Shown: positions 24,863 to 35,552 of the stretch, piece by piece
Layout: each line of letters opens with the position of its first letter
How positions within the stretch are numbered: position 1 is the first letter of the stretch
From: Canna indica
Lineage: Eukaryota; Streptophyta; Magnoliopsida; Zingiberales; Cannaceae
DNA length: 64,000 bases
Assembly (NCBI GenBank): GCA_034359265.1
Contig: CP136891.1
Location: forward strand, 82,912,001-82,976,000
Reading direction: 5' to 3'
Position numbers and translations under genes: made by a program
The notes under the pieces: model-generated
What the model was told of the DNA's origin: nothing
The model's input: the letters and a program-made list of their open reading frames with translations, nothing else
Database searches by the model: none

Positions 24863-26904
24863 TTTTTTTTATATACTAACAAAAAAGAATAAAATCAAAT
24901 TACACATAGTCTTTCAATACAATATTGATAAGGTCAGAAAGTCGGTCATGCTCCCAATTAATATTTTTTTCCAATCTCCTAACTTCAGCAACTAGCCAAT
25001 CATCAACCATGTTTGCTTCTCTTCGAACAAATTTCCTTTATAGCAATTTTCTTAAATTTGTTTGCAATCATATTAATGTCATTAATAATATTTTTCACAT
25101 GTCACTCTACACCAATGTTATTATTTTCACAATCATATCAACAACTAATTTAAAGTAGAGGTGGCAATGGGCTGGGTGGCGCCCGGCCCGACTCTGGGCT
25201 GTGCATGACCCGGCCCCCATGTGCCCAAGGGGAGGCTGGGTTCACCCCTTGGGCACGTGCACGAGCCCGAGCCTGCTCCTGCATCCGCAGGCTAGGCCTG
25301 GTGCCACCCAGGCCTAGTATGGTCTACATTTGGTCTTTTGTGCTAGGCTTGGGGAGTAACTATTTTATTTAATAAAATTATATATATACATATTAAGACT
25401 CTTTCTGCGGTGGTTAGTTCTCCAAAAAAAGTTTAAAAGTTGACAGTTAGAGTGTCATCGCTGGATTTTAATAAGTTATTTTTTTATCATTCGGGTCGGC
25501 TCGAGCCCCAAGGGACGAGCTGGGCCTCCCCTTTGAGTGGCTGGGTCGTGCTCGGCTCGGAGGTGGCCGGGCTTGCCCGGGCCTGGGCCAGCCCAGGCAC
25601 GGCCCATTGCCACCTCTAATTTGATCAATGACTAACTTGATAGCAAGAGGCACATTTTTTAAAACTGAACTATTATGATTAATTCTAGCAATAGCAATAA
25701 GGATCTTACCTTTATGATTTCTACAAATAGCAAAGTAAGAACCAATAGAACAAAACTTAGAAATGGAGGCATCAACATTCCATTTAAAAATCCTCTGATA
25801 TGGAGACGAATACCAAACATAACGAGAATTTTTAATATACCTTTTCCCCTCAGAGAATGAATTATCAGCATAATCAATCCTTGGAGCAATAACTCTAGCA
25901 AAACGAATATGAATAGAGGGTCTTATCAATTCAAAGACAGTTTTGTTCAGAGCCAATCAAATAGTGTATAAAATGTTAAAACAGAGTGTCACCAAAATAA
26001 TTTTTTTATCGTTAAGAGAGATCTGATGAACACTATCGAAATCAAACAAAATACGAGCAAGCCAATAACTCCCATTAAACCGGCACTCCAAAAGACAGTG
26101 ATGAATATCTTTCGGAAGGTTACTGCAAAGGAAATAGCTAGGGGAGTTAATGACACTAAATCGGTGCAATTTATCTGCAGTGGGCAATTTCCGGTAAAAT
26201 AATTTTCAAATGAAAATTTTAACCCGAGAACTTACCTTAACTTTCCAGATTAAAGCTCACATCGGAGGATTACAAGGTTCAGTATTAATAGATTGAGAGA
26301 TAAAATTATAAGCAGACTTTGCACTAGTATAAGACCCTTATTATTCGACCACCAAATGAGGAATTACAATCCTAGAAATTTTCTCCGCAACCGAGGGGTC
26401 AAACAAGTTATTGAGCAAGTCAAGATTTCAGTGGCGATTATTAATGAAATGATTAACACGAAGATTGCAATCAACTAACTCAGCATTCATGAAAAAGTAG
26501 GTTTCAAAAATAGTGAATTATCAAAAATCCAAGCATTATAGAGAACTGATGTATTAGAACCAAAGAAAATAAATTTGATAAAATAATTTCTAAGAAACTT
26601 AACAGCATGACATATCAATTTTTAAGCACCACAAGTCTTCTTAGCACTGCTATTTAACTAGAGACTAGGCCCATACTTTGCTTTAACAACAAAAATCGAA
26701 AGGAAATTTTAATTATTAAGAAGAGACATCAATATCTTAGCAACTAAGACAATTATAATATAATCCAGATCTCTAATACCAAACCCCCAATTATTTTAAG
26801 ATAATACAATCTTATTCCGAACAATAATACGTAAACCATGCTGATTACTTTCAGGGCTCCAAAAAAAAAATTGATTAAAGAAAATTTGTTCTTTGTCACT
26901 ATCA
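24863..26904 (-). mobile_element. 5'-truncated LINE fragment (RT end, zf-RVT, RNase H), with a nested MITE
   Basis: The minus-strand frame fragments read as the end of a reverse transcriptase region (GIRDLDYI near 26770), a zf-RVT-like part (MPTADKLHRFS ... CLLECRFNGSYW, 26187-25957) and an RNase H part (FKWNVDAS ... AICRNHKGKIL, 25956-25620). The RNase H part resumes beyond the MITE at 25155. The tail is a T run at 24863-24870. The flanks GAGCCAATGCATTTCC (24847-24862) and GAGCCAATGTATTCC (26905-26919) form a diverged target duplication. Many stops show it is older than the 17.9-23.9 kb LINE. Confidence 0.85.
25156..25618. mobile_element. GC-rich hAT-like MITE, 463 bp, inside the LINE RNase H region
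   Basis: The ends TAGAGGTGGCAATGGGC and GCCCATTGCCACCTCTA are perfectly inverted over 17 bp. The interior is GC-rich with repeated GGGCC/GGCCC motifs, in sharp contrast to the surrounding AT-rich LINE. The flanks ATTTAAAG and ATTTGATC agree at 5 of 8 bases, a possible decayed 8-bp duplication. It splits the RNase H coding sequence of the older LINE fragment. Confidence 0.85.
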
Positions 26905-26919
26905 GAGCCAATGTATTCC

Positions 26920-28160
26920 ATGATTATTATATGCTTATTCCATTATTAAAGAAATTTTTTGATGTAAACCATGCTTATTAATATGTTCTTTGTCACTCAA
27001 ATATTCATCGTAAAAATTTTGTGACAGAATAAAAAAAAAGTGAGTCATAAAAATTTGCTAACTTCTACCCGATTCGAACTAACTATATGCTTATTGTCCA
27101 TTTGATTACAACATTTTGAAAAAATAACAAATTCCTTGTCAAATAGGTGTAACCAAATAAAAAAATAAGTCGATAAACATGTATTAATTCCCATTGGACT
27201 CAAACCCCACCTAAATATCAGTAGCTCAACTATACTTGACTCATTTGCAGCCCTATAACTCGAGCTCTAATAAAAAATAAAAAATAATAATATAATTAGT
27301 AAAAATAAGAACAGCGAAGATATTTTAAATTAAAAAAAATACCTCACATCTCCACCGTTAAATTTCAATTGACTCGAATTCGAAAAATAAAAACAAGCAA
27401 CACAGATTAAAGACAGTTTCAAAACCAAAATGAGTTCAGTCCAAATAAACATGTTTCGTCGAATGAAGCCCAACAAATCGACTCGTTCTTCAAACTCGAA
27501 ATCCAAACTGCATAGTTCCGGACCAACCGATTGGACTGCGAAATCAGCCCAATTCTGGTCAACAAAATTGCGGTCAAAATCAATCGAACAGCTGAAACTG
27601 ATTACAGATTAAAATAATGGGTCAAAGATGCTAAGGATGATCCGGTCCAATCAAATCATTAATCTCAATGTAACATAAACATGCACATGACATGAAACCA
27701 TTTTAAAAGCAGAGCCTCCTGTCCAAAACCATTATCTTATTTTTCTTCCGCTATTTAATTAATTATTAATTAACATGCTTTATGGTTTTTTGAAATCTCT
27801 GCCACACAGCTTGCACGCTTCTCATAGCCACGCGTCGTCATGTGATTCGCCCCAAGCGCATTCAAGCCAATGCAACAGGGCGCAGCCAGTCAACACTACC
27901 ACACTGCCTGCCTGGTCAACAGATGCCTGATCCATTCTTATTACTTTATTATATTTTCTCTAACGCAAAATTGCATCTTGGTCCTTTCTAAATTCTAAGT
28001 TATATCTCTTCCAAAATTTGTTTAACATATATCCTTATAATAAATATGTGGAATATCCTTTCCTTGTTCTGATTGAGTATGGTTATGTAAATATGATACT
28101 TTCTGGGGTTATTATTGGTAAAATGTCTCATTAAATCTACCAGATTAGTGAAAGTACCAT
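26920..28160. other. Intergenic and upstream region of U-box gene A
   Basis: Mostly AT-rich spacer. Within 27776-27940 the sequence resembles the region upstream of U-box gene C (39480-39655), sharing CGCATTCAAGCCAATG, CAGTCAACACT and GGTCAACAGATGCC, so it is probably duplicated promoter-proximal DNA. Near 28105-28165 it resembles the upstream region of gene B (33105-33165). Confidence 0.55.
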
Positions 28161-28186
28161 TAACCTAATCTTACCCTTCTCCATTT

Positions 28187-28535
28187 CTGCCTTGCTCCAC
28201 TCTCGATGCCATTACATGGTAGCAGAGCCCGAAGTCCCGACGCCGTTTCCGAACAACCTCGCTGGCGTATCCCTCTGCTTCCTCTCTTTCCCCCTTCTCT
28301 CACCGTCAGGGCGTCATAGGAAGGTGGTTGCGGACCTTTTCTTCTCCGGCCCAGGCCGGGGCCGCACCCGCTCGGCCCTCTGCTCGACCCAGGCAGGGTC
28401 AGCTTCAAGGGAAGGGCTGCTGCACTTCTCATCCGGCCCGGAAGGCGTTGGAGAACCAAAGGCTCAGCCTTTCCCCGGCGAGAGCGGGACAGTGCGCAGG
28501 GAAGGGGAAGGCCCTTATCGTGTTCCGGCGCGGCC
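28187..28535. other. GC-rich insertion in the leader of U-box gene A
   Basis: A GC-rich segment lies between leader sequence similar to gene B (ending about 28165) and leader sequence similar to gene C (starting about 28535 with CCATTGTCATGTGAC). It has no counterpart at genes B or C. It contains TGGTAGCAGAGC (28217-28228), differing by one base from the tRNA-Met primer-binding site TGGTATCAGAGC of plant LTR retrotransposons. Open frames cross it on both strands without recognisable domains. Confidence 0.45.
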
Positions 28536-28550
28536 ATTGTCATGTGACTG

Positions 28551-29918
28551 ATGCCGCAGTTCCAGCAGAAGGCTTCATGGAGGGTGGACGGCGGCGCCCA
28601 GGTCATAGATCTGGAGACCGCCGTCAAAGATGGGATCTTGGGAGGCGGAGGCGACGCCGGTGGAGCCATCCCGACCGGGAAAGACGGGATCTTGGGGACC
28701 GCCACCGAGAAGCTCGACCTGAAGAAGATGATCGAGGAACTTGACTCGGCAGAGGGGGAGGACGTGCCCTCGGTGTTCATCTGCCCCATCTCGCTCGAGC
28801 CTATGGTGGATCCCGTGACGCTCTGCACCGGCCAGACCTACGAGCGCGTCCACATCCTCAAGTGGTTCTCCCTGGGGCACCTCACCTGCCCCACCACAAT
28901 GCAGGAGCTCTGGGACGACGCCGTCACCCCCAACCGGACTCTCCACCAGCTTATCCAAGCTTGGTTCTTGCAGAGGTACCTGCGCTTGAAGAAGAGATCC
29001 GAGGATGTCCAGGGCCGCGCTGCCGAGCTCGTCCAACGCCTGAAGAAGCTGAAGGGGCAGGCCAGAGTTCAAGCTCTCAGAGATCTCCGAAAGATCGTCG
29101 TTGCCCACCCTTCGGTTAAGACGACAATGTCCAACTCCGCCAGCATTGCACATCTTTCTTCCCTCCTCGGTCCATTCACATCGCATGCTGTTGGCTCGGA
29201 GGTGATCACCATTCTTGTCAATCTTAACTTGGATTCTGATGCAATGGTCAATTTGATGCAGCCTGCGAGGATCTCGCTTGTAGTAGACATGATGAATGAA
29301 GGAACTATCGATACTAAGATCAATTGCACTAGGTTCATCGAAATGCTGATGGGGGAGAAGAGTTTCCGGTATGAGGTTGTGTCAAGTTTGAGCCTCTTGG
29401 TGGCATTGTTAAGATTGGTGAAGGATTGGCGTCAACCTAGTGGTATCGTGGCGGGGCTTTGCTTGCTCAAGGCTATCTGCTTCCATGAGCAACTCCGGAG
29501 CTTAATTGTGAGCGTTGGAGCAGTGCCGCAGCTTGTCGAGCAATTGCCAAATCTGAAGCCTGAATGCTTGGAGCCAGCTTTGCACATCTTGGACAATCTG
29601 TCCACTACAGTGGAAGGTCGGTTGGCATTGAAGGATTGTCCTCAAACCATTCCTAACGCAGTGAAGCTTTTGATGAAGGGGTCTTGTACTCAGTGCGCAT
29701 TATCTATATTGTGGAGCGTCTGTAAACTCGCTCCTGACGAATGTGCTCCGCTTGCCGTAGAAGCTGGTTTAGCTGCACAGCTTTTGCTACTCATTCAGAG
29801 CGATTGCACTCCAGAGATAAAGCAACAGGCTACAGAGCTATTGAAGATGTTCTGTAGTCTTAATTGCACGAATACCCTATTCATTTCAAAGTGCAAGCTA
29901 ATGAGGACAATTCAGTGA
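28551..29918 (+). CDS. PUB30: U-box E3 ubiquitin ligase, PUB30/PUB31 type (copy A)
   Basis: Intronless, 455 residues. The U-box spans about residues 74-140 (FICPISLEPMVDPVTLCTGQ, then TCPTTMQELWDD), the fold that recruits E2 enzymes for substrate ubiquitination. Residues about 150-450 form leucine-rich armadillo-like repeats (TSHAVGSEV, SVGAVPQLVEQLP), the likely substrate-binding part. The N-terminal IDLETAVKDGILGG and C-terminal ISKCKLMRTIQ match the PUB30/31 family end to end. The start ATG is in the same context (ATGCCGCAGT) in all three copies. Known family members act in salt and drought responses; the role here is inferred only. Copy A has unique changes such as MSNSAS where the others have VADSAG. 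Confidence 0.93.
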   Translation: MPQFQQKASWRVDGGAQVIDLETAVKDGILGGGGDAGGAIPTGKDGILGTATEKLDLKKMIEELDSAEGEDVPSVFICPISLEPMVDPVTLCTGQTYERVHILKWFSLGHLTCPTTMQELWDDAVTPNRTLHQLIQAWFLQRYLRLKKRSEDVQGRAAELVQRLKKLKGQARVQALRDLRKIVVAHPSVKTTMSNSASIAHLSSLLGPFTSHAVGSEVITILVNLNLDSDAMVNLMQPARISLVVDMMNEGTIDTKINCTRFIEMLMGEKSFRYEVVSSLSLLVALLRLVKDWRQPSGIVAGLCLLKAICFHEQLRSLIVSVGAVPQLVEQLPNLKPECLEPALHILDNLSTTVEGRLALKDCPQTIPNAVKLLMKGSCTQCALSILWSVCKLAPDECAPLAVEAGLAAQLLLLIQSDCTPEIKQQATELLKMFCSLNCTNTLFISKCKLMRTIQ

Positions 29919-31087
29919 CATACAGCTGGTCATGGCTGCTTGGATTTCTTTGGGTTCTCCTTTTAATTGTCAACCTATAACTGGAACTCGGTAAGGCAGC
30001 TAATGCGAAGATCAAAGATTTGAGAAAGCTACATTGCTTGATCTGATTGAGATAAGTTGAAGCCAAGTTGCTAGATCTGATTGAGATTAGATGAAGCCAA
30101 GAGGTGTCACGCATTGGGAACTAGGAGGTCTATCCTCTTGTCTTGATGTACAGTGTGCATACTTGTAGTTCTCATTCTTCATACACAAAAAATCATCTGA
30201 ATGTGGATGTTTAATGGTGAAGAGGAAAGCTGCAATGGCCTTGGAACCACTTTCTTGGCGATGTAAAGGTTCTCGTCTTCAATAAGCTGGTGAGGTTTAG
30301 ATTCCTGTCTCCCACATTTGCCTTCTCCATTAAGGATTTTAGTTCTTCCCCTGTGATAAATTTTCAGAATGTGGGTCTGTTTGAGCTTGTAAATCTTTAT
30401 CCCTGTAATCGTTAAAACTCGAATGATTCATACCTTAATTTTGTTTAATTAAGTGAATCTTTTGGGCTTGCCATTGCTTCAATTGCTGCAGTCTCATTTA
30501 GGAGGTGGCAATTCAAATTATCACATTTCTTAATCATTGGATTCCTCATTCCTGTTTATTGCATTATGTTTTGTATTCTCTTCTGAGCTAATGAAAGTAA
30601 ATAGTTTATATATTTCCATGGACTAAAACTAGTATCATTAATTAAATAGGATTTTAGCAGCACTTTTACCTTGCTGAATTCGGTTTATTTGTGAGTGGTC
30701 CAGTGCTCTAATCTCTGGCTCTGCCAGTTATAGTTGTGTTAATAAGGAAGCACACTAATAAAGCCTTGCAGCTTTCACTCTTTCTTAAAGTCTTTCTTCT
30801 TTCTATCAAAGAGAGACACGACACCTGCCATGATCATGAGGAAGAAGAATAGAGTACCCGGAAGGATTTTTCATTCAGAACTCCCAAGTTGAGAGGTGAA
30901 GTTGGGCAGATCTGCAGCCCTGGTGGTTGACATTGCTAAGCTTTTTCAGCTGGATGACTCTGTTGGTTTCCTATCTGTACAAGTCTGAGCCCATCTCACA
31001 TAAGACTTGATGACACGATTGAACGGTGAAAACAAGGAAGAAAGCTGAGTGCTGAATTGATGATTTGAAGGGAGGGATAATTTGGTG
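29919..31087 (+). repeat. Duplicated 3' flank of U-box gene A
   Basis: This block matches the 3' flanks of gene B (34549-35552) and gene C (41381-42362). Shared landmarks include CTCTTGTCT..ATGTACAGT, GAAGAGGAAAGCTGCAAT and GATCATGAGG. It holds the 3' UTR and spacer. In copy A it runs on into the ANT upstream block without a visible break. Confidence 0.8.
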
Positions 31088-32087
31088 CGGAATGAACTTA
31101 ATCTGGGCAGTAGTATTTGTTTCTATTATTGTTTTGATTCGTCTTGAGAAAGATATCACTTCGAGATGTACTTTAACATCCATGATCAGGAATTTGGAGA
31201 GAGCATATTAAGCTCAACTCATGCTGATAAAGACTATGCTACAAAAACTCATGTCAATAAGATTGAAATGGAGAGTTATGACAGTCATACATCAATCTCA
31301 CTTTTCAAACTGTAGAAATTCCAAGGTATTCATGGATTTTTAATTCAAAGGTCTAAAAATCCCCATCCATATATCTTATTTTCTTCATGTATGGAAGTTG
31401 ATTATTATATATAATTTAAATAATTTGTGTAAATCCCTATTTGAAAATTTTGACAGAGTTCTGCTTTACTTATAAATCTCTTATCAGTCTTTTCTTTTAT
31501 TTTCTTGCTAACATGAGGCTGAAACTTAAGTTGCTGATGACTGATGTACATATGCTCTCATTATCTTCTGCAAAGTGAGAGGCTCATTGACTTCAGAAAG
31601 TATATGATGTACTTCTGCAAAGTGAGAGGCTCAGTGACTTCAGAAAGTATATGATGCTCATCTAAGCATAGTGGGATTCCTCTGTGTACACATTGTGTTA
31701 AGTGGCAGTATCTGAGTCAACTTTGCTTCATAAGTTAAGCATTGTTCTAATTGCAGGGTAGTATGGGGTATCTAAATGTACTTATCACAAGATAGACTTT
31801 TCCAATGCTTGTATCACATTTAGATAGTACCAGAGGCCAGAGATATATGTATAGACCCTTGTGTACAGTTCTTATACTAATTTGTCCAACGCTGAGGATC
31901 AGTATAAATATTTTGTTTTATTTTCTTTCACATTTTTTATGATAATTGCTCTCAGTTTCAGAATGTAAATTTTCACTGTAGTATCAGGCGAAACAATTTG
32001 GAGCAAAGTGAAGTGACTGGCTGATTCTTTTATGTGCATCTTTACATATATCCTCCAGATTGGAGAAGGGTGTGATACTGTGATGAC

Positions 32088-32129
<42 letters not shown>

Positions 32130-32560
32130 CAAAGGGAGGAGCCATGATTCCCAAAACCCAACTGCAAGTGTTTGTGTTGTGCATACTGCATGGTTTGTGA
32201 ATATATATACACTCATCAATCATCATTACAACAACCATAAAGGAGGGGTATTAGGATAGATGGCTCTACTCACAGCTTCTTTCATCCCCTTTACCACTTT
32301 TCTGGTACCAAATCATTCCCGTATGAGAAGTGAGAACCTTTCTCTATGAAGACCAAGCTCATCTGCATGCATCAGAGAAAAAAGGTATTGCTGAATCCCA
32401 AGAAAGCTACAGAGCTGCTTACAGTCTCTCAAATCCAATAGCTTATAATCTTATTAACTTCAAATTCTCTATGATTGTATCACCTGGAGACTTAAATCTC
32501 CCTGTCCCAATGTCACCAAAACATCTTATAATCAGTGGTTTAATTAATTAAAATCTAACC
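31088..32560 (+). repeat. Second copy of the ANT gene upstream region
   Basis: Collinear with 57597-59660, which lies upstream of the intact ANT gene. Shared landmarks are TGATAAAGA, GATTGAAATGGAGAG, GAAATTCCAAGGT, ATCCCCATCCATATATCTT, GAGGCTCAGTGACTTCAGAAAG-like text and GGGTGTGAT..GATGACTAATGAGA. The 57.6-kb copy has about 600 bp extra (about 57790-58450). No ANT exon follows here. A GA microsatellite has grown inside this copy. Confidence 0.8.
32091..32126. repeat. (GA)n microsatellite
   Basis: About 18 GA units. The homologous position upstream of the intact ANT gene (about 59245) has only a short ATGAGACAAGC, so the expansion is specific to this copy. Confidence 0.95.
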
Positions 32561-32778
32561 TTATCTTAAAGATATTTACTCTGGACTCTGGAGAACATGG
32601 TTGAAAGTTGAAACATATTTGAATAGATTCTAGTTTTGGGAATGCATTGATACATTTGGGCTCCAAAATTATTGTGTTAATATGATACATAAAGAAGTTT
32701 CAACATATTAAACACAATTTATGAATTGGGAGTTGGAAACAAATAGGAACCAACATAACACTTATATTACTATATTAA

Positions 32779-32976
32779 TGATACGTTTGCTTTATTGAAT
32801 TGAATAATAAACGAGAGATGATTATATATTAATAATATATTTATTTTATTTTTAAATTTGATGTACATCAAATATAAATATTTTTTATTTATATATTTTT
32901 TAATCAATGCAATAAATATATAATAAATATTAATTTATTTCCTATCTTATCATATCATACGAAACAAACATGCGGC
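32779..32976. mobile_element. Small Tourist-like MITE (198 bp)
   Basis: Flanked by TAA on both sides (32776-32778 and 32977-32979). The ends show an imperfect inverted repeat (ACGTTTGCTTT against ATGTTTGTTTC), and the interior is AT-rich. It lies between the ANT upstream copy and U-box gene B. Confidence 0.45.
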
Positions 32977-33183
32977 TAATAACTATGGCAATTCATCCGA
33001 AATATATTCTAATTTTTTCCGCACCCTAATCAGACTTATTACATGTTCCAAGTTAAGGCAGTGTTGAGGACCATTTCTAAATATGACATACACGATGGGG
33101 TCTTTTGTAAAGTGTCTGATCTAATATACCGGGTTAGGGAAAATGGCCTAACCTAATTGTCGTAATCTTTTCACCAGTGATTG

Positions 33184-34548
33184 ATGCCGCAGTTCCGTCA
33201 GCAGACTTCATGGAGGGTGGAGGGTGGTGGCCAGGTCATAGATCTGGAGACCGCCGTCAAAGATGGCATCTTGGGTGGTGGAGCCGACGTCGCTGGAGCC
33301 ATTCCAACCGGCGAAGACGGGATATTGGGGACCGCCACCGATAAGCTCGACCTCAAGCAGATGATCGAGGAACTCAACTCAGCGGCGGAGGATGACGTGC
33401 CCTCGGTGTTCATCTGCCCTATCTCGCTCGAACCAATGATTGATCCTGTGACGCTTTGCACCGGCCAGACCTACGAGCGCGTCCACATCCTCAAGTGGTT
33501 CTCCCTGGGGCACCTCACCTGCCCCACCACAATGCAGGAGCTCTGGGATGACGCTGTCACCCCGAACAGAACTCTCCACCAGCTTATCCACGCTTGGCTC
33601 TCGCAGAGGTACCTGCTCTTGAAGAAGAGATCCGAGGACGTCCAGGGCCGCGCCGCCGAGCTCGTCCAACGCCTGAAGAAGGTGAAAGGGCAGGCCAGAG
33701 TTCAAGCTCTCAGAGATCTCCAAAATATCATTGTCGCCCACCCCTCCGCTAAGAAGACGGTGGCTGACTCCGCCGGCGCACATCTTTCTTCCCTCCTCGG
33801 CCCATTCACATCTCACGCCGTTGGCTCGGAGGTGATCGCCATTCTTGTCAATCTTAGCTTGGATTCTGATGCAATGACTAATTTGATGCACCCCGCAAAG
33901 ATTTCGCTTGTAGTTGACATGCTGAATGAAGGGACGAACGATACTAAGATCAATTGCACTAGGTTCATCGATATGCTAATGGGGGAGAAGAGTTTCCGGT
34001 ATGAGCTTGTGTCGAGTTTGAGTCTCTTGGTGGCATTGTTGAGATTGGTCAAGGATTGTCAACACCCGAATGGCATTGCAGCAGGGCTTAAATTACTCAA
34101 GTCTATCTGCTCTCATGAGCAAGTCCGCAGCTTAATTGTGAGTGTTGGAGCAGTGCCACAGCTCGTCGAGCAATTGCCGAAACTGAAACCTGATTGCTTG
34201 GAGCCAGCTTTGCACATCTTGGATGATCTCTCCACAGTAGCCAAAGGCCGGCTGGCATTGAAGGACTGCCCTCAAACCATTTTCAATGTAGTGAAGCTAC
34301 TGATGAAAGGGTCTTGTACTCCATGTGTATTGTCTATATTGTTGAGTGTTTGTAAACTTGCTCCCGATGACTGTGTCCCACTTGCCCTAGAGGTTGGTTT
34401 GGGTGCACAACTTTTGCTACTCATCCAGAGCAATTGCACTCCAGAGGTCAAGCAACAGGCTGCTGAGCTATTGAAGCTGTTTTGTAGTCTTAACTGTACT
34501 AATACCCTGTTCATTTCTAAGTGTAAGCTAACAAGGACAATTCAATGA
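33184..34548 (+). CDS. PUB30: U-box E3 ubiquitin ligase, PUB30/PUB31 type (copy B)
   Basis: Intronless, 454 residues, starting at the ATG of ATGCCGCAGT as in the sister copies; the frame extends 3 bp further upstream only through a TTG. The U-box is at about residues 73-139 (ICPISLEPMIDPVTLC, CPTTMQELWDD), with armadillo-like repeats after it and the conserved end ISKCKLTRTIQ. The frame is completely open. Differences from A and C include KTVADSAGAHL (one residue shorter before the repeats), DCQHPNG and SICSHEQ. Role as for copy A: ubiquitin transfer, substrate unknown. Confidence 0.93.
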   Translation: MPQFRQQTSWRVEGGGQVIDLETAVKDGILGGGADVAGAIPTGEDGILGTATDKLDLKQMIEELNSAAEDDVPSVFICPISLEPMIDPVTLCTGQTYERVHILKWFSLGHLTCPTTMQELWDDAVTPNRTLHQLIHAWLSQRYLLLKKRSEDVQGRAAELVQRLKKVKGQARVQALRDLQNIIVAHPSAKKTVADSAGAHLSSLLGPFTSHAVGSEVIAILVNLSLDSDAMTNLMHPAKISLVVDMLNEGTNDTKINCTRFIDMLMGEKSFRYELVSSLSLLVALLRLVKDCQHPNGIAAGLKLLKSICSHEQVRSLIVSVGAVPQLVEQLPKLKPDCLEPALHILDDLSTVAKGRLALKDCPQTIFNVVKLLMKGSCTPCVLSILLSVCKLAPDDCVPLALEVGLGAQLLLLIQSNCTPEVKQQAAELLKLFCSLNCTNTLFISKCKLTRTIQ

Positions 34549-35552
34549 CACAGAAGACGTTTTCTTCTTTGATTTTGTTTGGGGTGTTCTTTTAGTCGAC
34601 AATCTATAACTGAGAATGAGTGAGGCAATTACTCTGACAACACTTGGTTTGAGAGAGCTACATTGCTAGATCTGACTGGGAATTTGGGATAAAGTGAAGC
34701 CAAGAGGTTTTGTGCATCTAGAATTAGGAGCTGTATATGCTCTTGTCTCAATGTACAGTGTGTATACTTGTAGCTCTCATTCTTCATTTGTGAAGAAACA
34801 TCTGAATGTGGATCTTTGGTGTTGAAGAGGAAAGCTGCAATGGCCTTGGATCCACTGCTTTGTGATTAGTGGGTCTCATCGCCAATAGGCTGGTGATGTT
34901 TTGGATTCTTGTTTCCCATGTATACCTTGTCAATCGGGGACTTAAGTTCTTCCCGTGTGATTAATCTTCAGAATGTGCGTCTGTGAGAGCATGTAATTCC
35001 ATCTTCTGTGGCCACTAAAATATCAAGAATCCATACCTTAATTCTTTTCAATGACATGTTTGTTTGGGTCTGTCATTGCTTCAATTGGTGCAGACTGCAG
35101 TATTCAGCTACAAGGTGGCAATTCATTAGTACATTTCTTAATTATTGGGTTCCTGCTGATTGTCTTTATGTTTTCCATTTCTCTCTTTGGTAATAAAGTA
35201 AATAGGTTATGTTTATATTTTCTTGAACTAAAACTAGTATCTTAAATGAAGTAAGATTTCAGCAGTGATTTAGCCTTTCAAAATTCATTTTATTTGTTGG
35301 TGGACCATTGGTCCATTGCTCTGATATCTCCCTCTGCCAGTTTGGAGTTGTTTTAATAAGGGATACTATTAAAGATTTGCAGATTTCACTGTATTTTCCT
35401 TCAAGGCATTCTTGTTCTATCAATGAGAAAGATGAGATTGAAGACTCTGCCATGATCATGAGGCACGACCACACAAGAATGAAGTATACTCCTGGTAGGA
35501 TTTGTCATTCAGAACTCACAAATTGAGAGGTAAAGGTGGTTGATCTGCAGTG
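34549..35552 (+). repeat. Duplicated 3' flank of U-box gene B, ending at a fusion point
   Basis: Matches the 3' flanks of genes A and C up to the shared GATCTGCAG at about 35544-35553. Immediately after, the sequence becomes homologous to intron 3 of the ANT gene (CTAATAAAGTC, as at 61660). The junction is therefore a deletion or recombination point. Confidence 0.75.

Noticed and set aside
27186..27245. A tRNA-like or SINE-like box pattern on the minus strand
   Set aside because: B-box-like GGTTTGAGTCC is off consensus and no cloverleaf can be drawn; too weak to call.
27420..27615. A 60-codon frame rich in Ser/Lys
   Set aside because: Short, in AT-rich spacer, no family match.
28160..28828. 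A 222-codon minus-strand frame across the start of U-box gene A
   Set aside because: Part of it is antisense to the U-box coding sequence and recurs as antisense in the other copies; no domain.
31500..31680. A tandem duplication around TCTGCAAAGTGAGAGGCTCA
   Set aside because: Real but small (two copies near 31566 and 31614) and lying in spacer; treated as local slippage within the ANT upstream copy, not a separate element.
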